NCBI RefSeq assembly: GCF_003726095.1
Contig: NZ_CP026031.1
Span: 2,666,001-2,730,000 of the forward strand
Direction of reading: 5' to 3'
Source of the DNA: Niallia circulans
Lineage (GTDB): Bacteria > Bacillota > Bacilli > Bacillales > Cytobacillaceae
Length of the DNA: 64,000 bases
Shown here in pieces: positions 11,781-20,180 of this stretch. The notes beneath the pieces were generated by a model. The model had not been told where the DNA came from. It saw only the letters and a list, made by a program, of their open reading frames with translations, and made no database searches. The translations under genes and the position numbers were made by a program. The first letter of the stretch is position 1. Each line of letters opens with the position of its first letter.

Positions 11781-11809
11781 CGCAATTGGTTTAAATCTAT
11801 CCAATTGCG
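11781..11809. repeat. Inverted repeat upstream of the small coat genes
   Basis: CGCAATTGG (11781-11789) and CCAATTGCG (11801-11809) form a 9-bp perfect stem with an 11-nt loop, 52 bp before the first coat-gene start. It may be an operator or the end of an untranslated transcript; no T run follows. Confidence 0.4.
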
Positions 11810-11860
11810 GCTATATCAAGTACAGAAAAGACAAGTCCAACAGGAGGAGGAAGAGGAAAC

Positions 11861-12055
11861 ATGGCTTCTACTAAATTAGCAATACATGAAACGTTAGAAT
11901 TACATGAAGTACTGACGTTAAAACAGAGTTGTCTAGTAAAATCCTATGCATTACAATCCCTGGTTGAAGATGATACTTTAAAAGCAATTCTAGATAATGA
12001 TGTATCCAGTTCAGAGAAAGCAATCAAAGAACTGCAGCAAATTCTAAAACAATAA
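11861..12055 (+). CDS. Small spore-coat-type protein
   Basis: 64 residues, largely helical, starting after a strong purine-rich ribosome site (AGGAGGAGGAAGAGGAAAC). The pattern ETLELHEVLTLKQ resembles the N-terminal half of CotF-like spore proteins, and the next gene, 16 bp downstream, encodes the Coat_F core. The pair looks like a split two-gene version of CotF/YhcQ-type coat components. Family assignment of this half is an inference from context. Confidence 0.65.
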   Translation: MASTKLAIHETLELHEVLTLKQSCLVKSYALQSLVEDDTLKAILDNDVSSSEKAIKELQQILKQ

Positions 12056-12071
12056 AGGGAAGGTGATTAGA

Positions 12072-12365
12072 ATGAGTTTCATGGATAAATTAAAGGCCAC
12101 TGGAAAAATGAGTGATGAGTTAATTGCTACGGAGCTACTGGTTTCTGCTAAAGCAACGGTAAGAACGTACGCCGTTGCCTTAACAGAGACAGCTTCTCCA
12201 CAAGTAAGAGAAATCCTTAAGAAACAACTCAATGAAGCGATTGACAATCATGCTAAAATCGCCAACTATATGATTAAAAATAATATGTACTATGCCTATG
12301 ATGTGGATAAACAATTAGAGCATGATAAAGAAAAATTAGACCAATCATTAGAATTAGTAAAATAA
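12072..12365 (+). CDS. Coat F domain protein (YraD/YraF-like)
   Basis: 97 residues, all-helical, with the Coat_F-type segment LIATELLVSAKATVRTYAVALTE and a Tyr-rich C-terminus (NNMYYAYDVDKQL). Coat_F proteins are spore coat or forespore components in Bacillus. I use ATG 12072 after GGGAAGGTGATTAGA rather than the in-frame GTG at 12063, which overlaps the ribosome site. In an operon with the 64-residue protein upstream and followed by a terminator. Confidence 0.8.
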   Translation: MSFMDKLKATGKMSDELIATELLVSAKATVRTYAVALTETASPQVREILKKQLNEAIDNHAKIANYMIKNNMYYAYDVDKQLEHDKEKLDQSLELVK

Positions 12366-12372
12366 ATAAAAA

Positions 12373-12413
12373 AAGGAGATAAGTGATATAGTCAGCTTAT
12401 CTCCTTCTTTTTT
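12373..12413 (+). terminator. Intrinsic terminator of the coat operon
   Basis: AAGGAGATAAG (12373-12383) pairs with CTTATCTCCTT (12396-12406), 12-nt loop, followed by a T-rich tail. Confidence 0.9.
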
Positions 12414-12443
12414 AAACTTTAAATCAATATTTTAATATTTGAG

Positions 12444-12469
12444 GTTTAAATATGTTTATAATAGGGTAA
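12444..12469 (+). promoter_or_regulatory. SigB-type promoter before the RsbR paralogue
   Basis: GTTTAA (12444-12449), a 14-bp spacer, then GGGTAA (12464-12469), one base from the general-stress SigB consensus GTTTAA-N12-15-GGGTAT. It sits just after the preceding terminator and 77 bp before the start codon. Confidence 0.65.
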
Positions 12470-12546
12470 AGATGTTTTATTAAAAACTATTATTTGTGTA
12501 GTTTAGTATTTTTCATACTTAAATTGAATCCATGGGAGTAACGAAA

Positions 12547-13368
12547 ATGAACACAATAATGTACATAAAGGACGAATTAAAAAATTTCATTAATGAGAAT
12601 GGGAACACCTTCAATCAAAAATTACTGACAGAAGCAACAAACGTATCGATAAAAATTACTGATATATTAAATAAAGGCAATATTGATTTATTAAAAAACG
12701 CCAAAAAATTGATATTTTACACAGTAGATCAACAAGAGGCAGATTTAATTTCTTTTGCCAAAGTAGAAGGAATTGCATGGGCTAAACACTCTTTGACCTT
12801 AGAGTTAAAGCTAGAATGGGTTCAAGCCATCAGAAGAACATTATGGCATTTTATTAGAATGATTGATGAGGATAAGGATATCATTCATAATCGCGAGGAT
12901 TATTATGGCATGGAAAAATTATTTAATGAAAAGATAGATCAATTTTTAAATAATTTTTTCCTTAGCTATACGCATTATAAAGATGAGATGCTGAATAAAC
13001 AAAGAAAAATGGTTGAACATTTATCTGTTCCCATTATTCCTATTAAACAATCTATTTCCGTCTTACCATTAATCGGTACCATTGACTCGTATAGAATTAA
13101 AGTAATTGAGGAGAAAGTTTTAAACGATATATCAGATTCAAAAATCCAAACATTAGTAATAGATCTTTCAGGTACAGCAAAAATGGAAATGGATGTAATT
13201 GATTATTTTGAAAAAGTATTAGCTGGTATTTCTATGATGGGTTGTAATGCCATCCTTACTGGACTAAGACCAGAGTTAGTAAAAAAAATGGTGCATGCCG
13301 GTATTCATTTTGAAAAAAATGCTGAAACTAGAGGCACCCTCCAAGAAACCTTAAAGAATATTCTTTAA
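12547..13368 (+). CDS. RsbR-type stressosome protein (STAS domain)
   Basis: 273 residues: an N-terminal divergent globin-like sensor domain (about 1-140), then a STAS domain (about 155-273) with IPIKQSISVLPLIGTID, VIDLSG and AILTGLRPELV. RsbR paralogues (RsbRA, YkoB, YojH, YqhA) build the stressosome that controls SigB. The region where RsbRA has its first phosphorylated Thr reads SGTAKMEMDV, and I cannot map the site with confidence. ATG 12547 follows GGGAG at 8 nt, favoured over 12532. In B. subtilis the paralogue yojH is also near cdaS (yojJ), as here. Confidence 0.85.
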   Translation: MNTIMYIKDELKNFINENGNTFNQKLLTEATNVSIKITDILNKGNIDLLKNAKKLIFYTVDQQEADLISFAKVEGIAWAKHSLTLELKLEWVQAIRRTLWHFIRMIDEDKDIIHNREDYYGMEKLFNEKIDQFLNNFFLSYTHYKDEMLNKQRKMVEHLSVPIIPIKQSISVLPLIGTIDSYRIKVIEEKVLNDISDSKIQTLVIDLSGTAKMEMDVIDYFEKVLAGISMMGCNAILTGLRPELVKKMVHAGIHFEKNAETRGTLQETLKNIL

Positions 13369-13374
13369 GGTTTC
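13345..13374 (+). terminator. Perfect 30-nt palindrome spanning the RsbR-paralogue stop codon
   Basis: GAAACCTTAAAGAAT (13345-13359) is followed directly by its exact reverse complement (13360-13374). The stop codon lies within the second arm. The tail has few T residues, so it may serve as an mRNA 3' stabiliser or weak terminator. Confidence 0.5.
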
Positions 13375-13445
13375 TATTGAAAATACTGTAGATAGTAATC
13401 ATCTGTAAATAGTGATCTGAATATAAGTTGAAATTCAACTCTTCA

Positions 13446-13550
13446 ACCTGAATACACCTTGCTTCCTAAGAGGCGAAGGCTAGTTCGCTTCATACTAAAA
13501 GGATTCGGACATTCTAACAGCTTCTATGGAGGGCGACCGTGTATTTAGGT
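13446..13550 (+). ncRNA. Candidate structured RNA, family unknown
   Basis: ACCTGAATACAC (13446-13457) closes with GTGTATTTAGGT (13539-13550) to give a 12-bp stem. The single non-Watson-Crick position is a G-U wobble if transcribed from the plus strand but an A-C clash on the minus strand, which favours plus. Inside are a hairpin GCGAA-GGCTAG-TTCGC (13473-13488) and a small CTTC-TAT-GGAG hairpin. A T-rich tail follows. The element fills the gap between the RsbR paralogue and cdaS, which point towards each other. I do not recognise the family; a sporulation or stress small RNA is a guess. Confidence 0.45.
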
Positions 13551-13608
13551 TTCTTTATTTTTGAATGGTATTTCCCCATGCAAATTTTTTAATTCTACTC
13601 CTATACTG

Positions 13609-14235
13609 CTAGGTTATATTTATCTCACCTGGCTGAATGGGATATAATACTCCATCCAATGTAAACGATATTCTCCCAGTTTCCTCTGATACAACAATCA
13701 CTAATGCATCTGATATTTCACTTAACCCAATGGCTGCTCTATGTCTTGTTCCTAATTTATCCTTACCGTTAAATTTACTTGCAGTTGGAAATATATTGCC
13801 TGCAGAAATAATCGAATCCTCTTCGATTAACACTCCCCCATCGTGCAATGGGTTTCCAGGATAAAAAATTGCTTCTAGTAAAGAAGCAGATAATTTTGCA
13901 TGTAAGGGGATTCCAGAATGAATCAATCTGTCTAAAGAATCCTTACGCTTAATAGCTATTAACGCTCCATGTCGTTTATCAGAAAGAGCTTGGGCGCTAG
14001 CAGTAAGGATTTCTAAATTCTTAGTATATGGCTTTAAATATAATTGTAAATAAAATGTAGCTGCACGATGATGAATACTTTTAAATAACTTATTTACTTC
14101 CTCAAAATCGTTTAAAATACAGCAATCTTTTTCATCCAGCGTATTTTTTAGTTCGCTAAGTTCCGCCTCTAAATCCTCCAATAATTGATGCATCTCCTGA
14201 TTAAACTCATTAGGTAAATGGTTGTCTCCTTCCAT
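13609..14235 (-). CDS. cdaS: Sporulation-type diadenylate cyclase CdaS (DisA_N domain)
   Basis: Synthesises c-di-AMP from two ATP. From ATG 14235 (after AAAGGGAGTG) the product is 208 residues, close to B. subtilis CdaS (207). An N-terminal helical regulatory region (residues 1-65) precedes the DAC domain with RHGALIAI, NPLHDGGVLI and LGTRHRAAIG. The first catalytic motif reads DGG where CdaA and DisA have DGA. An in-frame ATG at 14316 after AAAAGGGA would add 27 residues and cannot be excluded. CdaS is forespore-specific in B. subtilis and affects germination; the coat and stressosome neighbours suit that role. Confidence 0.9.
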   Translation of the reverse strand: MEGDNHLPNEFNQEMHQLLEDLEAELSELKNTLDEKDCCILNDFEEVNKLFKSIHHRAATFYLQLYLKPYTKNLEILTASAQALSDKRHGALIAIKRKDSLDRLIHSGIPLHAKLSASLLEAIFYPGNPLHDGGVLIEEDSIISAGNIFPTASKFNGKDKLGTRHRAAIGLSEISDALVIVVSEETGRISFTLDGVLYPIQPGEINIT

Positions 14236-14385
14236 ACCAACACTCCCTTTTTTTGTTACCTTGTCCAGCTTTAATGAATTTATACAAGCAAGATAATCAT
14301 TCAAAGGGTTTTGCATGATTGTATTCCCTTTTCGCAAATGATAGACTGATAGTTGAATATTACTTAGGGAGGCAAAATTTTACAT

Positions 14386-14928
14386 ATGAAATTTTGGACT
14401 TGGACTATTATAATTTTACTATCTGTTACCGCAATAGGAGTTTCTTCCTATTTTATTTTCCAATCATTATTTGACAGCAAATCCCCCATGCAGAAAGAAA
14501 ACGACCGTCCAGTTGTAAAACAAGCTTCATCGGAGACAGAAGAAAGCTTTGATAAAGAACAGGTCAATACACCGGTCAATGAGGAAGTGGTTGTTCTGGC
14601 AGATGGCACAAGTGGACACACCTTTATTTCTAAATGGCATAATTTTTATAATGAAACATTAGGTTGGGGCAGACTGGAAACAACAAACTATGATAAACAA
14701 AAAGAAGCAGCTTTAGCCATCCTTGAGGCTATAAAGAATATAAAGGTTAACAATGAGCAAATTAAGCAGGATATTAGTGATATTAGCACAAATGCTCAAA
14801 TAGTGGCAGAGAAAGATGATCGTGTCGCCATGCGGAATCTGCATCGCTACTTCCACGATTTAGATATTTATTTTAATGGCTATAATTATGAGCAGACTTT
14901 TGGAATTACTGAATTTAGAGGGAACTAA
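14386..14928 (+). CDS. Hypothetical membrane-anchored extracytoplasmic protein
   Basis: 180 residues. One N-terminal transmembrane helix or uncleaved signal (about 5-27), an acidic low-complexity linker (about 32-68), then a conserved-looking helical domain with TFISKWHNFYNETLGWGRLE and a C-terminal LHRYFHDLDIYFNGYNYEQTFGITEF. I do not recognise the family. It is divergent from cdaS, with no operon partner. Confidence 0.7.
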   Translation: MKFWTWTIIILLSVTAIGVSSYFIFQSLFDSKSPMQKENDRPVVKQASSETEESFDKEQVNTPVNEEVVVLADGTSGHTFISKWHNFYNETLGWGRLETTNYDKQKEAALAILEAIKNIKVNNEQIKQDISDISTNAQIVAEKDDRVAMRNLHRYFHDLDIYFNGYNYEQTFGITEFRGN

Positions 14929-14994
14929 TCTTTAAGAAGTTCCACTCTCTTTCAGTTTTTTATATACATGTCATTGGGGTTCTTCACTTCATTA

Positions 14995-16368
14995 TTATTT
15001 AAGTACTTTGCGAATTACCTTCTCTTTCCTTTTCGTGTATGGTGGAAAAAGAAACGGAATATCTACTTTAGTACTTTTCCTAAGAATACTTTTTTGATGA
15101 GAGAATGTTTTAAAACTGTATTCACCATGATAAGCTCCCATTCCCGAGGCGCCTACACCGCCAAAAGGCAGACTAGGCGGGACAATGTGGGTTAACACAT
15201 CATTAATACAAACACCTCCTGATGATAGGCAACGAATCACTTTTGCTTCTGTTTCCTTATTGTTTGTAAAAAGGTAGAGTGCTAACGGTTTATCCAGCTT
15301 CCTAATCGACTTCATTGCTTCATCTAGATTTGTATAAGTTAAAATAGGCAAAAGCGGTCCAAAGATTTCTTCTTGCATTGTTGCGGAATCCCACGTAGCA
15401 TCCAGTAGCGTGGGTTCAATAAAACGTGTATCTCGATTGTTCTTCCCGCCAAAAAGGATGGTCTTCCGATCAGCTTCTAGCATTGCTATTAAACGCTGAA
15501 AATGTCGATCACTCACAATTCGGCCAAAGTCTTCTTTATCTTCAATCTCTTCTCCAAAATAGTTCCCTAGTGTCTTTTTCATTTCAGCAATCAAGGGTTC
15601 TTTAACTGACTCATGTACCATAATATAATCTGGTGCTACACATGTTTGTCCGGCATTTAACGTTTTTCCCCAAATAATACGTTTGGCCGCTATATTTAAA
15701 TTTGCAGTCTCATCGATGATTACTGGACTTTTCCCACCTAATTCAAGCGTTACAGGTGTTAAGTGCTGAGACGCTGCTTCCATCACAATTTTCCCTACCT
15801 TCGTACTGCCTGTAAAGAAAATATAATCAAAATTAGCCTGTATCAATGCTTGATTCGTTTCTATCCCCCCTTCTACCGCACTAATATAGGCAGGCTCAAA
15901 GATATTATTTATCATGTCTGTTACAACAGCTGAAACTGTTGGTACAAGCTCTGAAGGCTTTAAGATCGCACAATTTCCTGCGGCGATGGCCCCAATTAAA
16001 GGCTCGATTAATAATTGAAAAGGATAGTTAAATGGACCGATAATAAGCACCGTTCCATATGGCTCATATACAGTTTTCCCCGTTGAAGGAAATAGACTCC
16101 ATGTACTTTTTGCTTTTTGGGGCTTCATCCATCTCTTTAAGTGTCTCTTTGTATGACGAATACTCTGAAGTACAAAGCCAATTTCAGAGGCATAGGATTC
16201 AAAAGGATGCTTTCCCAAGTCTTTCTGCAATGCCTTTATAAGAAGAGGTTCTTTTTCTAAAATAGCATTTTTTAATTTTTCCAGCTGTTCTATTCGAAAA
16301 GCAAGGGGCAATGTTGCTTGCGTCGAATAGAATGAATTTGTTTGTTCTAATCTTTGATTTACTTCCAT
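14995..16368 (-). CDS. Class 3 aldehyde dehydrogenase (YwdH-like)
   Basis: 457 residues, matching the class 3 ALDH size. NAD(P)-binding GPFNYPFQL, catalytic Glu in LELGGKSPV and catalytic Cys in GQTCVAPDY. The C-terminal basic, hydrophobic tail (DIPFLFPPYTKRKEKVIRKVLK) suggests loose membrane association, as seen in fatty-aldehyde enzymes of this class. Oxidises aldehydes to acids; likely substrate is medium or long-chain or toxic aldehydes. Single-gene unit. Confidence 0.88.
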   Translation of the reverse strand: MEVNQRLEQTNSFYSTQATLPLAFRIEQLEKLKNAILEKEPLLIKALQKDLGKHPFESYASEIGFVLQSIRHTKRHLKRWMKPQKAKSTWSLFPSTGKTVYEPYGTVLIIGPFNYPFQLLIEPLIGAIAAGNCAILKPSELVPTVSAVVTDMINNIFEPAYISAVEGGIETNQALIQANFDYIFFTGSTKVGKIVMEAASQHLTPVTLELGGKSPVIIDETANLNIAAKRIIWGKTLNAGQTCVAPDYIMVHESVKEPLIAEMKKTLGNYFGEEIEDKEDFGRIVSDRHFQRLIAMLEADRKTILFGGKNNRDTRFIEPTLLDATWDSATMQEEIFGPLLPILTYTNLDEAMKSIRKLDKPLALYLFTNNKETEAKVIRCLSSGGVCINDVLTHIVPPSLPFGGVGASGMGAYHGEYSFKTFSHQKSILRKSTKVDIPFLFPPYTKRKEKVIRKVLK

Positions 16369-16465
16369 TTTCTATTTACGCTCCCTTAATGGGTATTATT
16401 TTAATGATGAGTGTATCAAGTAATTCTTCCTATAAGCAAGTTTAAAAAAACACAGTTAAAAAATA

Positions 16466-16514
16466 ACAACAAGGATTTCGTATAAGAATGAGGTTTCTTA
16501 CACGAAATCCTTGT
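16466..16514 (-). terminator. Terminator of aroK-aroD
   Basis: Twenty-base arms (16469-16488 and 16495-16514) form a stem whose only irregular pair is a G-U on the minus strand. It overlaps the aroD stop codon and is followed on the minus strand by GTTGTTATTTTTT. Confidence 0.9.
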
Positions 16515-17281
16515 TATAAGCTTTTATGTAAAACATTTAAAATAGTTCTCAACTCTTCTAATGGAATTTGTCCTGGTGCAGATGCCTTATTTGCTGCAGC
16601 AAATGTAATTGCAGACCCAAATACTTCTCCTGCCATCCTGCTCACAGCTCCTTTTCCTCCCATTGACATCGTGACAATCGGTTGATTGGGGGCTTCTTCC
16701 TTCATCGTAACAGTCGCATCTAATAATGCTATAACATCCTTAACTGATTTTGGCATGACCGCAATTTTGGGAATATCAGCACCTAGCTGGCGCGCCATTT
16801 GTAGGCGTGAAACAATTTCTTCCTTAGATGGTGTTTTGTCAAAATCATGATTAGATACGACAACGGCAATTTGTTTAGAATGGGCCATATTTACAACTTC
16901 TTTAATGGCTTCCGCCTCCATGAATAACTCTATGTCTAGTAAATCAATCAGTCCTGTTTCTAGCACACTTTTGTATAACGAGAAATATTCTTGCTCCTCT
17001 ATTTGTCTTTCGCCCCCCTCTTTTGCTGTACGAAATGTAAATAGTAAAGGAATATTGCCAATTATTTCTCTTACTTGCTGCAGCATTTCTATTACCCTTT
17101 TTTTATTATTTATTTCTGTGAAATAATCTGCACGCCATTCAAGGATATCTATCCTCAGCTCCTTTAAGGCTGCTGCTTCTTCCCTTAGCTCTTCTTTTGT
17201 TCTACCAATAAGAGAAACACAAATTTTGGGGATTCCTTCTCCAATAATAACCTCTCTTACCTTTATGCTTTTACTCACCAT
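16514..17281 (-). CDS. aroD: Type I 3-dehydroquinate dehydratase
   Basis: 255 residues, typical for type I enzymes (E. coli AroD 252). Converts 3-dehydroquinate to 3-dehydroshikimate through a Schiff base: the Lys is in DIPKIAVMP, the general-base His in VVVSNHDF, with VSLIGRT at the N-terminus and MSMGGKGAVSR near the C-terminus. ATG 17281 follows GGAGGGGAAA; the longer frame would start at a TTG inside that ribosome site. It is 22 bp after aroK, forming a two-gene shikimate operon. Confidence 0.95.
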   Translation of the reverse strand: MVSKSIKVREVIIGEGIPKICVSLIGRTKEELREEAAALKELRIDILEWRADYFTEINNKKRVIEMLQQVREIIGNIPLLFTFRTAKEGGERQIEEQEYFSLYKSVLETGLIDLLDIELFMEAEAIKEVVNMAHSKQIAVVVSNHDFDKTPSKEEIVSRLQMARQLGADIPKIAVMPKSVKDVIALLDATVTMKEEAPNQPIVTMSMGGKGAVSRMAGEVFGSAITFAAANKASAPGQIPLEELRTILNVLHKSL

Positions 17282-17303
17282 TTTCCCCTCCAACAGCTTT
17301 CTT

Positions 17304-17834
17304 CTAAGTAATATCCAAAGAATCTATAATAGTATCAACAGTTTCCTCTACCTTGTTTCCATCGGTTGTGACTTTCAGATGGTGGTTCCTATAAATTTCT
17401 TTTCTCGCATTAAACAATACCTTTATTTCATCTTCAGTCTTTCCTTGCAGTACAGGTCTACTATCAATAATAAATGGGATTCTTTTTTTCCATGCCTCAA
17501 AGGACATATCGATATATATAACAATCCCCTTTTCTAGACAAACATTGCGAATATCTTCTTGTAGAAAAGCTCCTCCTCCAAGCGAAATCACTTTCCCCTT
17601 CTGTTCCGATAACGCCTTAATTAGTTCTTTTTCTTTTTTTCGAAAAAAAGCTTCTCCATAATGGCTAAAAATTTCTGGAATGGTCATGTTATACTTTTCT
17701 TCTATCTGATGATCAACATCCGCAAATTCGCGCTGAAGCTTTTTCGCTAATTCTTTTCCGATCGTCGTTTTTCCGACTCCCATAAACCCTATTAAAAAAA
17801 TACTTTTCTCTTTCATTGATTCATTCTGCAGCAT
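17304..17834 (-). CDS. aroK: Shikimate kinase
   Basis: 176 residues. Walker A GFMGVGKTT near residue 15, the shikimate-binding DVDHQIE and FFRKKE segments, Walker B-like ISLGGGAF, and SRPVLQ in the lid. Phosphorylates shikimate at O3. I start at ATG 17834, 9 nt after AGGGGG; another 34 residues could be read upstream without similarity to the family. Cotranscribed with aroD. Confidence 0.92.
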   Translation of the reverse strand: MLQNESMKEKSIFLIGFMGVGKTTIGKELAKKLQREFADVDHQIEEKYNMTIPEIFSHYGEAFFRKKEKELIKALSEQKGKVISLGGGAFLQEDIRNVCLEKGIVIYIDMSFEAWKKRIPFIIDSRPVLQGKTEDEIKVLFNARKEIYRNHHLKVTTDGNKVEETVDTIIDSLDIT

Positions 17835-18119
17835 GAAATGAAGCCCCCTATAACTATATCCGGCAAAATCTTTCTTTTCATTATAAGGGAAATCGAGTCT
17901 ATATCCTAGCAGATTATCGGAATAAATCTGTTTCATCTCACATATAATGCAGTGGATAAAGGCTAGCTTCTTTCGAAAAATCCGTTCTTCTTCTAACCTA
18001 TATTCTCATTCATACACCTCTTTTCTCTATTAGCTATTTTTTCAATTTTCTAATCCTATCAAGTATTACATAGTTTTAATGGTTAAACGCAATTTGTAAA
18101 TTACTATTTTAGAACTTAT

Positions 18120-18134
18120 TTATAATTATTATAA
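18120..18134 (+). promoter_or_regulatory. PerR box of katA
   Basis: TTATAATTATTATAA is an exact match to the Bacillus PerR operator consensus TTATAATNATTATAA. A TATAAT at 18167-18172 lies downstream with a TTGATT at 18142 as a wide-spaced -35, so PerR would block or overlap the promoter region. Confidence 0.85.
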
Positions 18135-18213
18135 AATTATATTGATTTTTTGATTATAGATGATATTATAATATACATATGCTAAAGAACTAAATTATGA
18201 GGTGATTTTTTAT

Positions 18214-19668
18214 ATGTCAAATAATCGATTAACGACTAGCTGGGGAGCACCAGTTGGGGACAACCAAAATTCTATTACTGCTGGCCATCGTGGACCAACA
18301 TTAATCCAAGATGTACATTTACTTGAAAAATTAGCTCATTTTAATAGAGAACGTGTACCTGAGCGAGTTGTTCATGCTAAAGGGGCTGGAGCTCATGGAT
18401 ACTTCGAAGTGACAAATGACTTAACGAAATACACAAAAGCTAACTTCTTATCTGAAGTAGGAAAAAGAACTCCAATGTTTATCCGTTTTTCAACAGTTGC
18501 AGGGGAGCTAGGTTCTGCGGATACTGTTCGTGATCCACGTGGATTTGCGGTGAAGTTTTATACAGAAGAGGGAAATTATGATATCGTTGGTAATAATACA
18601 CCTGTATTCTTTATTCGTGATGCCATTAAATTCCCTGATTTCATCCATACACAAAAAAGAGATCCAAAAACACATTTAAAAAACCCAACAGCTGTATGGG
18701 ATTTCTGGTCTCATTCACCTGAATCTTTACATCAAGTAACTATCCTGATGTCAGATCGTGGTATTCCAGCAACATTACGTCATATGCATGGTTTCGGAAG
18801 CCATACTTTTAAATGGGTAAATGAAGAGGGAGAAGGCGTTTGGGTTAAATATCATTTTAAAACAGAACAAGGGGTTAAAAACCTGGATGTTAATTTAGCT
18901 GCTAAACTTGCTGGAGAGAATCCTGATTATCATACAGAAGATTTATTTAATGCAATAGAAAAAGGAGATTTTCCTGCTTGGACACTTTATGTGCAAATTA
19001 TGCCATTAGAGGATGCCGATACGTATCGTTTTGATCCATTCGATGTAACAAAAGTATGGTCACAAAAAGATTATCCGTTAATCGAAGTTGGTCGTATGGT
19101 ACTTGATCGCAACCCAGAAAACTATTTTGCAGAAGTGGAGCAAGCTACATTCTCTCCTGGAACATTAGTACCTGGTGTAGAAGTGTCACCAGACAAAATG
19201 CTACAAGGCCGTTTATTTGCTTACAGTGACGCACATCGCTACCGTGTAGGTGCAAACCATAATGCCCTTCCAATTAACCGTCCTCGCAACGAAGTAAATA
19301 ACTATCAGCGTGATGGTCAAATGCGCTTTGATGGCAATGGCGGCGGTTCTGTTTATTATGAGCCAAATAGCTTTAGTGGTCCAAAAGAAACACCTGAAAA
19401 CAAAACAACGCCATTTGCAGTATCTGGAGTAGCCGAAAGTGCAGCATATGATCATAATGATCACTACACACAAGCAGGAGATTTATATCGTCTAATGACT
19501 ACAGAAGAACGCGAAAGATTAGTCGCAAACATTGTTGGTGCAATGAAGCCTGTAGCATTAGAAGAAATCAAGCTTCGTCAAATCGGTCACTTCTACAAAG
19601 CAGATCCTGAATACGGCACAAAAGTTGCTGAAGGCTTGGGTCTAAGTGTTCCCGAAACAGTAAAATAA
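18214..19668 (+). CDS. katA: Monofunctional heme catalase
   Basis: 484 residues, small-subunit clade 3 catalase as in Bacillus KatA. Distal His H54 in [12 protein letters not shown], Asn N127 in GNNTPVFF, the proximal heme-ligand Tyr in [12 protein letters not shown], and the [19 protein letters not shown] signature. Degrades hydrogen peroxide in the cytoplasm. ATG 18214 follows GAGGTGATTTTTTAT; the upstream GTG lies inside that site. The perfect PerR box upstream predicts peroxide induction. Confidence 0.97.
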   Translation: MSNNRLTTSWGAPVGDNQNSITAGHRGPTLIQDVHLLEKLAHFNRERVPERVVHAKGAGAHGYFEVTNDLTKYTKANFLSEVGKRTPMFIRFSTVAGELGSADTVRDPRGFAVKFYTEEGNYDIVGNNTPVFFIRDAIKFPDFIHTQKRDPKTHLKNPTAVWDFWSHSPESLHQVTILMSDRGIPATLRHMHGFGSHTFKWVNEEGEGVWVKYHFKTEQGVKNLDVNLAAKLAGENPDYHTEDLFNAIEKGDFPAWTLYVQIMPLEDADTYRFDPFDVTKVWSQKDYPLIEVGRMVLDRNPENYFAEVEQATFSPGTLVPGVEVSPDKMLQGRLFAYSDAHRYRVGANHNALPINRPRNEVNNYQRDGQMRFDGNGGGSVYYEPNSFSGPKETPENKTTPFAVSGVAESAAYDHNDHYTQAGDLYRLMTTEERERLVANIVGAMKPVALEEIKLRQIGHFYKADPEYGTKVAEGLGLSVPETVK

Positions 19669-19680
19669 TAATAATTGGCG

Positions 19681-19706
19681 AAAAACCCTCTTTTTTGAGG
19701 GTTTTT
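19681..19706 (+). terminator. katA terminator
   Basis: AAAAACCCTC, six-T loop, GAGGGTTTTT, then CTTTTC. Perfect 10-bp stem starting 12 bp after the stop. Confidence 0.93.
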
Positions 19707-19900
19707 CTTTTCTATTTGGAGGAGGTTGTAACACTAAAAAGATTACAACCTGTTGTTTGTTGATACAGTACCCCTTTTGAATTAGACACAAACGTATTTT
19801 TATGATAAATCTGTAGCAGTTATTTTGTCGGAATTATTTTCATTGCGGCATTTGCCTTAATGCTTGCTGCTTTTGGCATATAATTGCGAGTTTCGGCATT

Positions 19901-20083
19901 TTGCTTGTGATTCCGAACTCTTGCTTGCGACTTTCCGCTTTTTACTTGCGATTCCGAACTTCTTGCTTGCGACTTTCCGCTTTTTGCTTGCGATTCCGAA
20001 CTTCTTGCTTGCGACTTTCCGCTTTTTGCTTGCGACTCCGAACCTTTTGCTTGCGACTTTCCGCTTTTTGCTTGCGACTTCCC
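19901..20083. repeat. Tandem 21-bp repeat array, about nine units
   Basis: Units share TTGCTTGCGA and end alternately in CTTTCCGCTTT or TTCCGAACTTC, so the higher-order period is 42 bp. Boundaries fall at 19901, 19921, 19942, 19963, 19984, 20005, 20026, 20047 and 20068 (last unit partial). The first unit is 20 bp. Because 21 is a multiple of three, several frames stay open: minus strand 19820-20101 would give a 93-residue Lys/Ser/Gln heptad protein, but its start lacks a good ribosome site and the 20-bp unit breaks its repeat. I therefore call DNA repeat rather than gene. It lies between the katA terminator and the aldo/keto reductase. Confidence 0.85.
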
Positions 20084-20180
20084 ATCGTACAATCGATCCA
20101 TTTCATCTCAATTATTTGATAATCCTTCAAGAAAGCGCTACTCTTAAAATAGAAAAACTATATTCTAACGAGGTGAAAAG

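Noticed and set aside
13446..13550. c-di-AMP (ydaO) riboswitch
   Set aside because: The better strand is plus, the location is downstream of cdaS rather than before a target gene, and I could not match the ydaO core.
19901..20083. CRISPR array
   Set aside because: Units are contiguous with no unique spacers and no cas genes nearby.
19820..20101. 93-residue Lys/Ser/Gln heptad protein on the minus strand of the repeat array
   Set aside because: No proper ribosome site, open frames on both strands are a trivial result of a 21-bp period, and the 20-bp unit disrupts the heptad.
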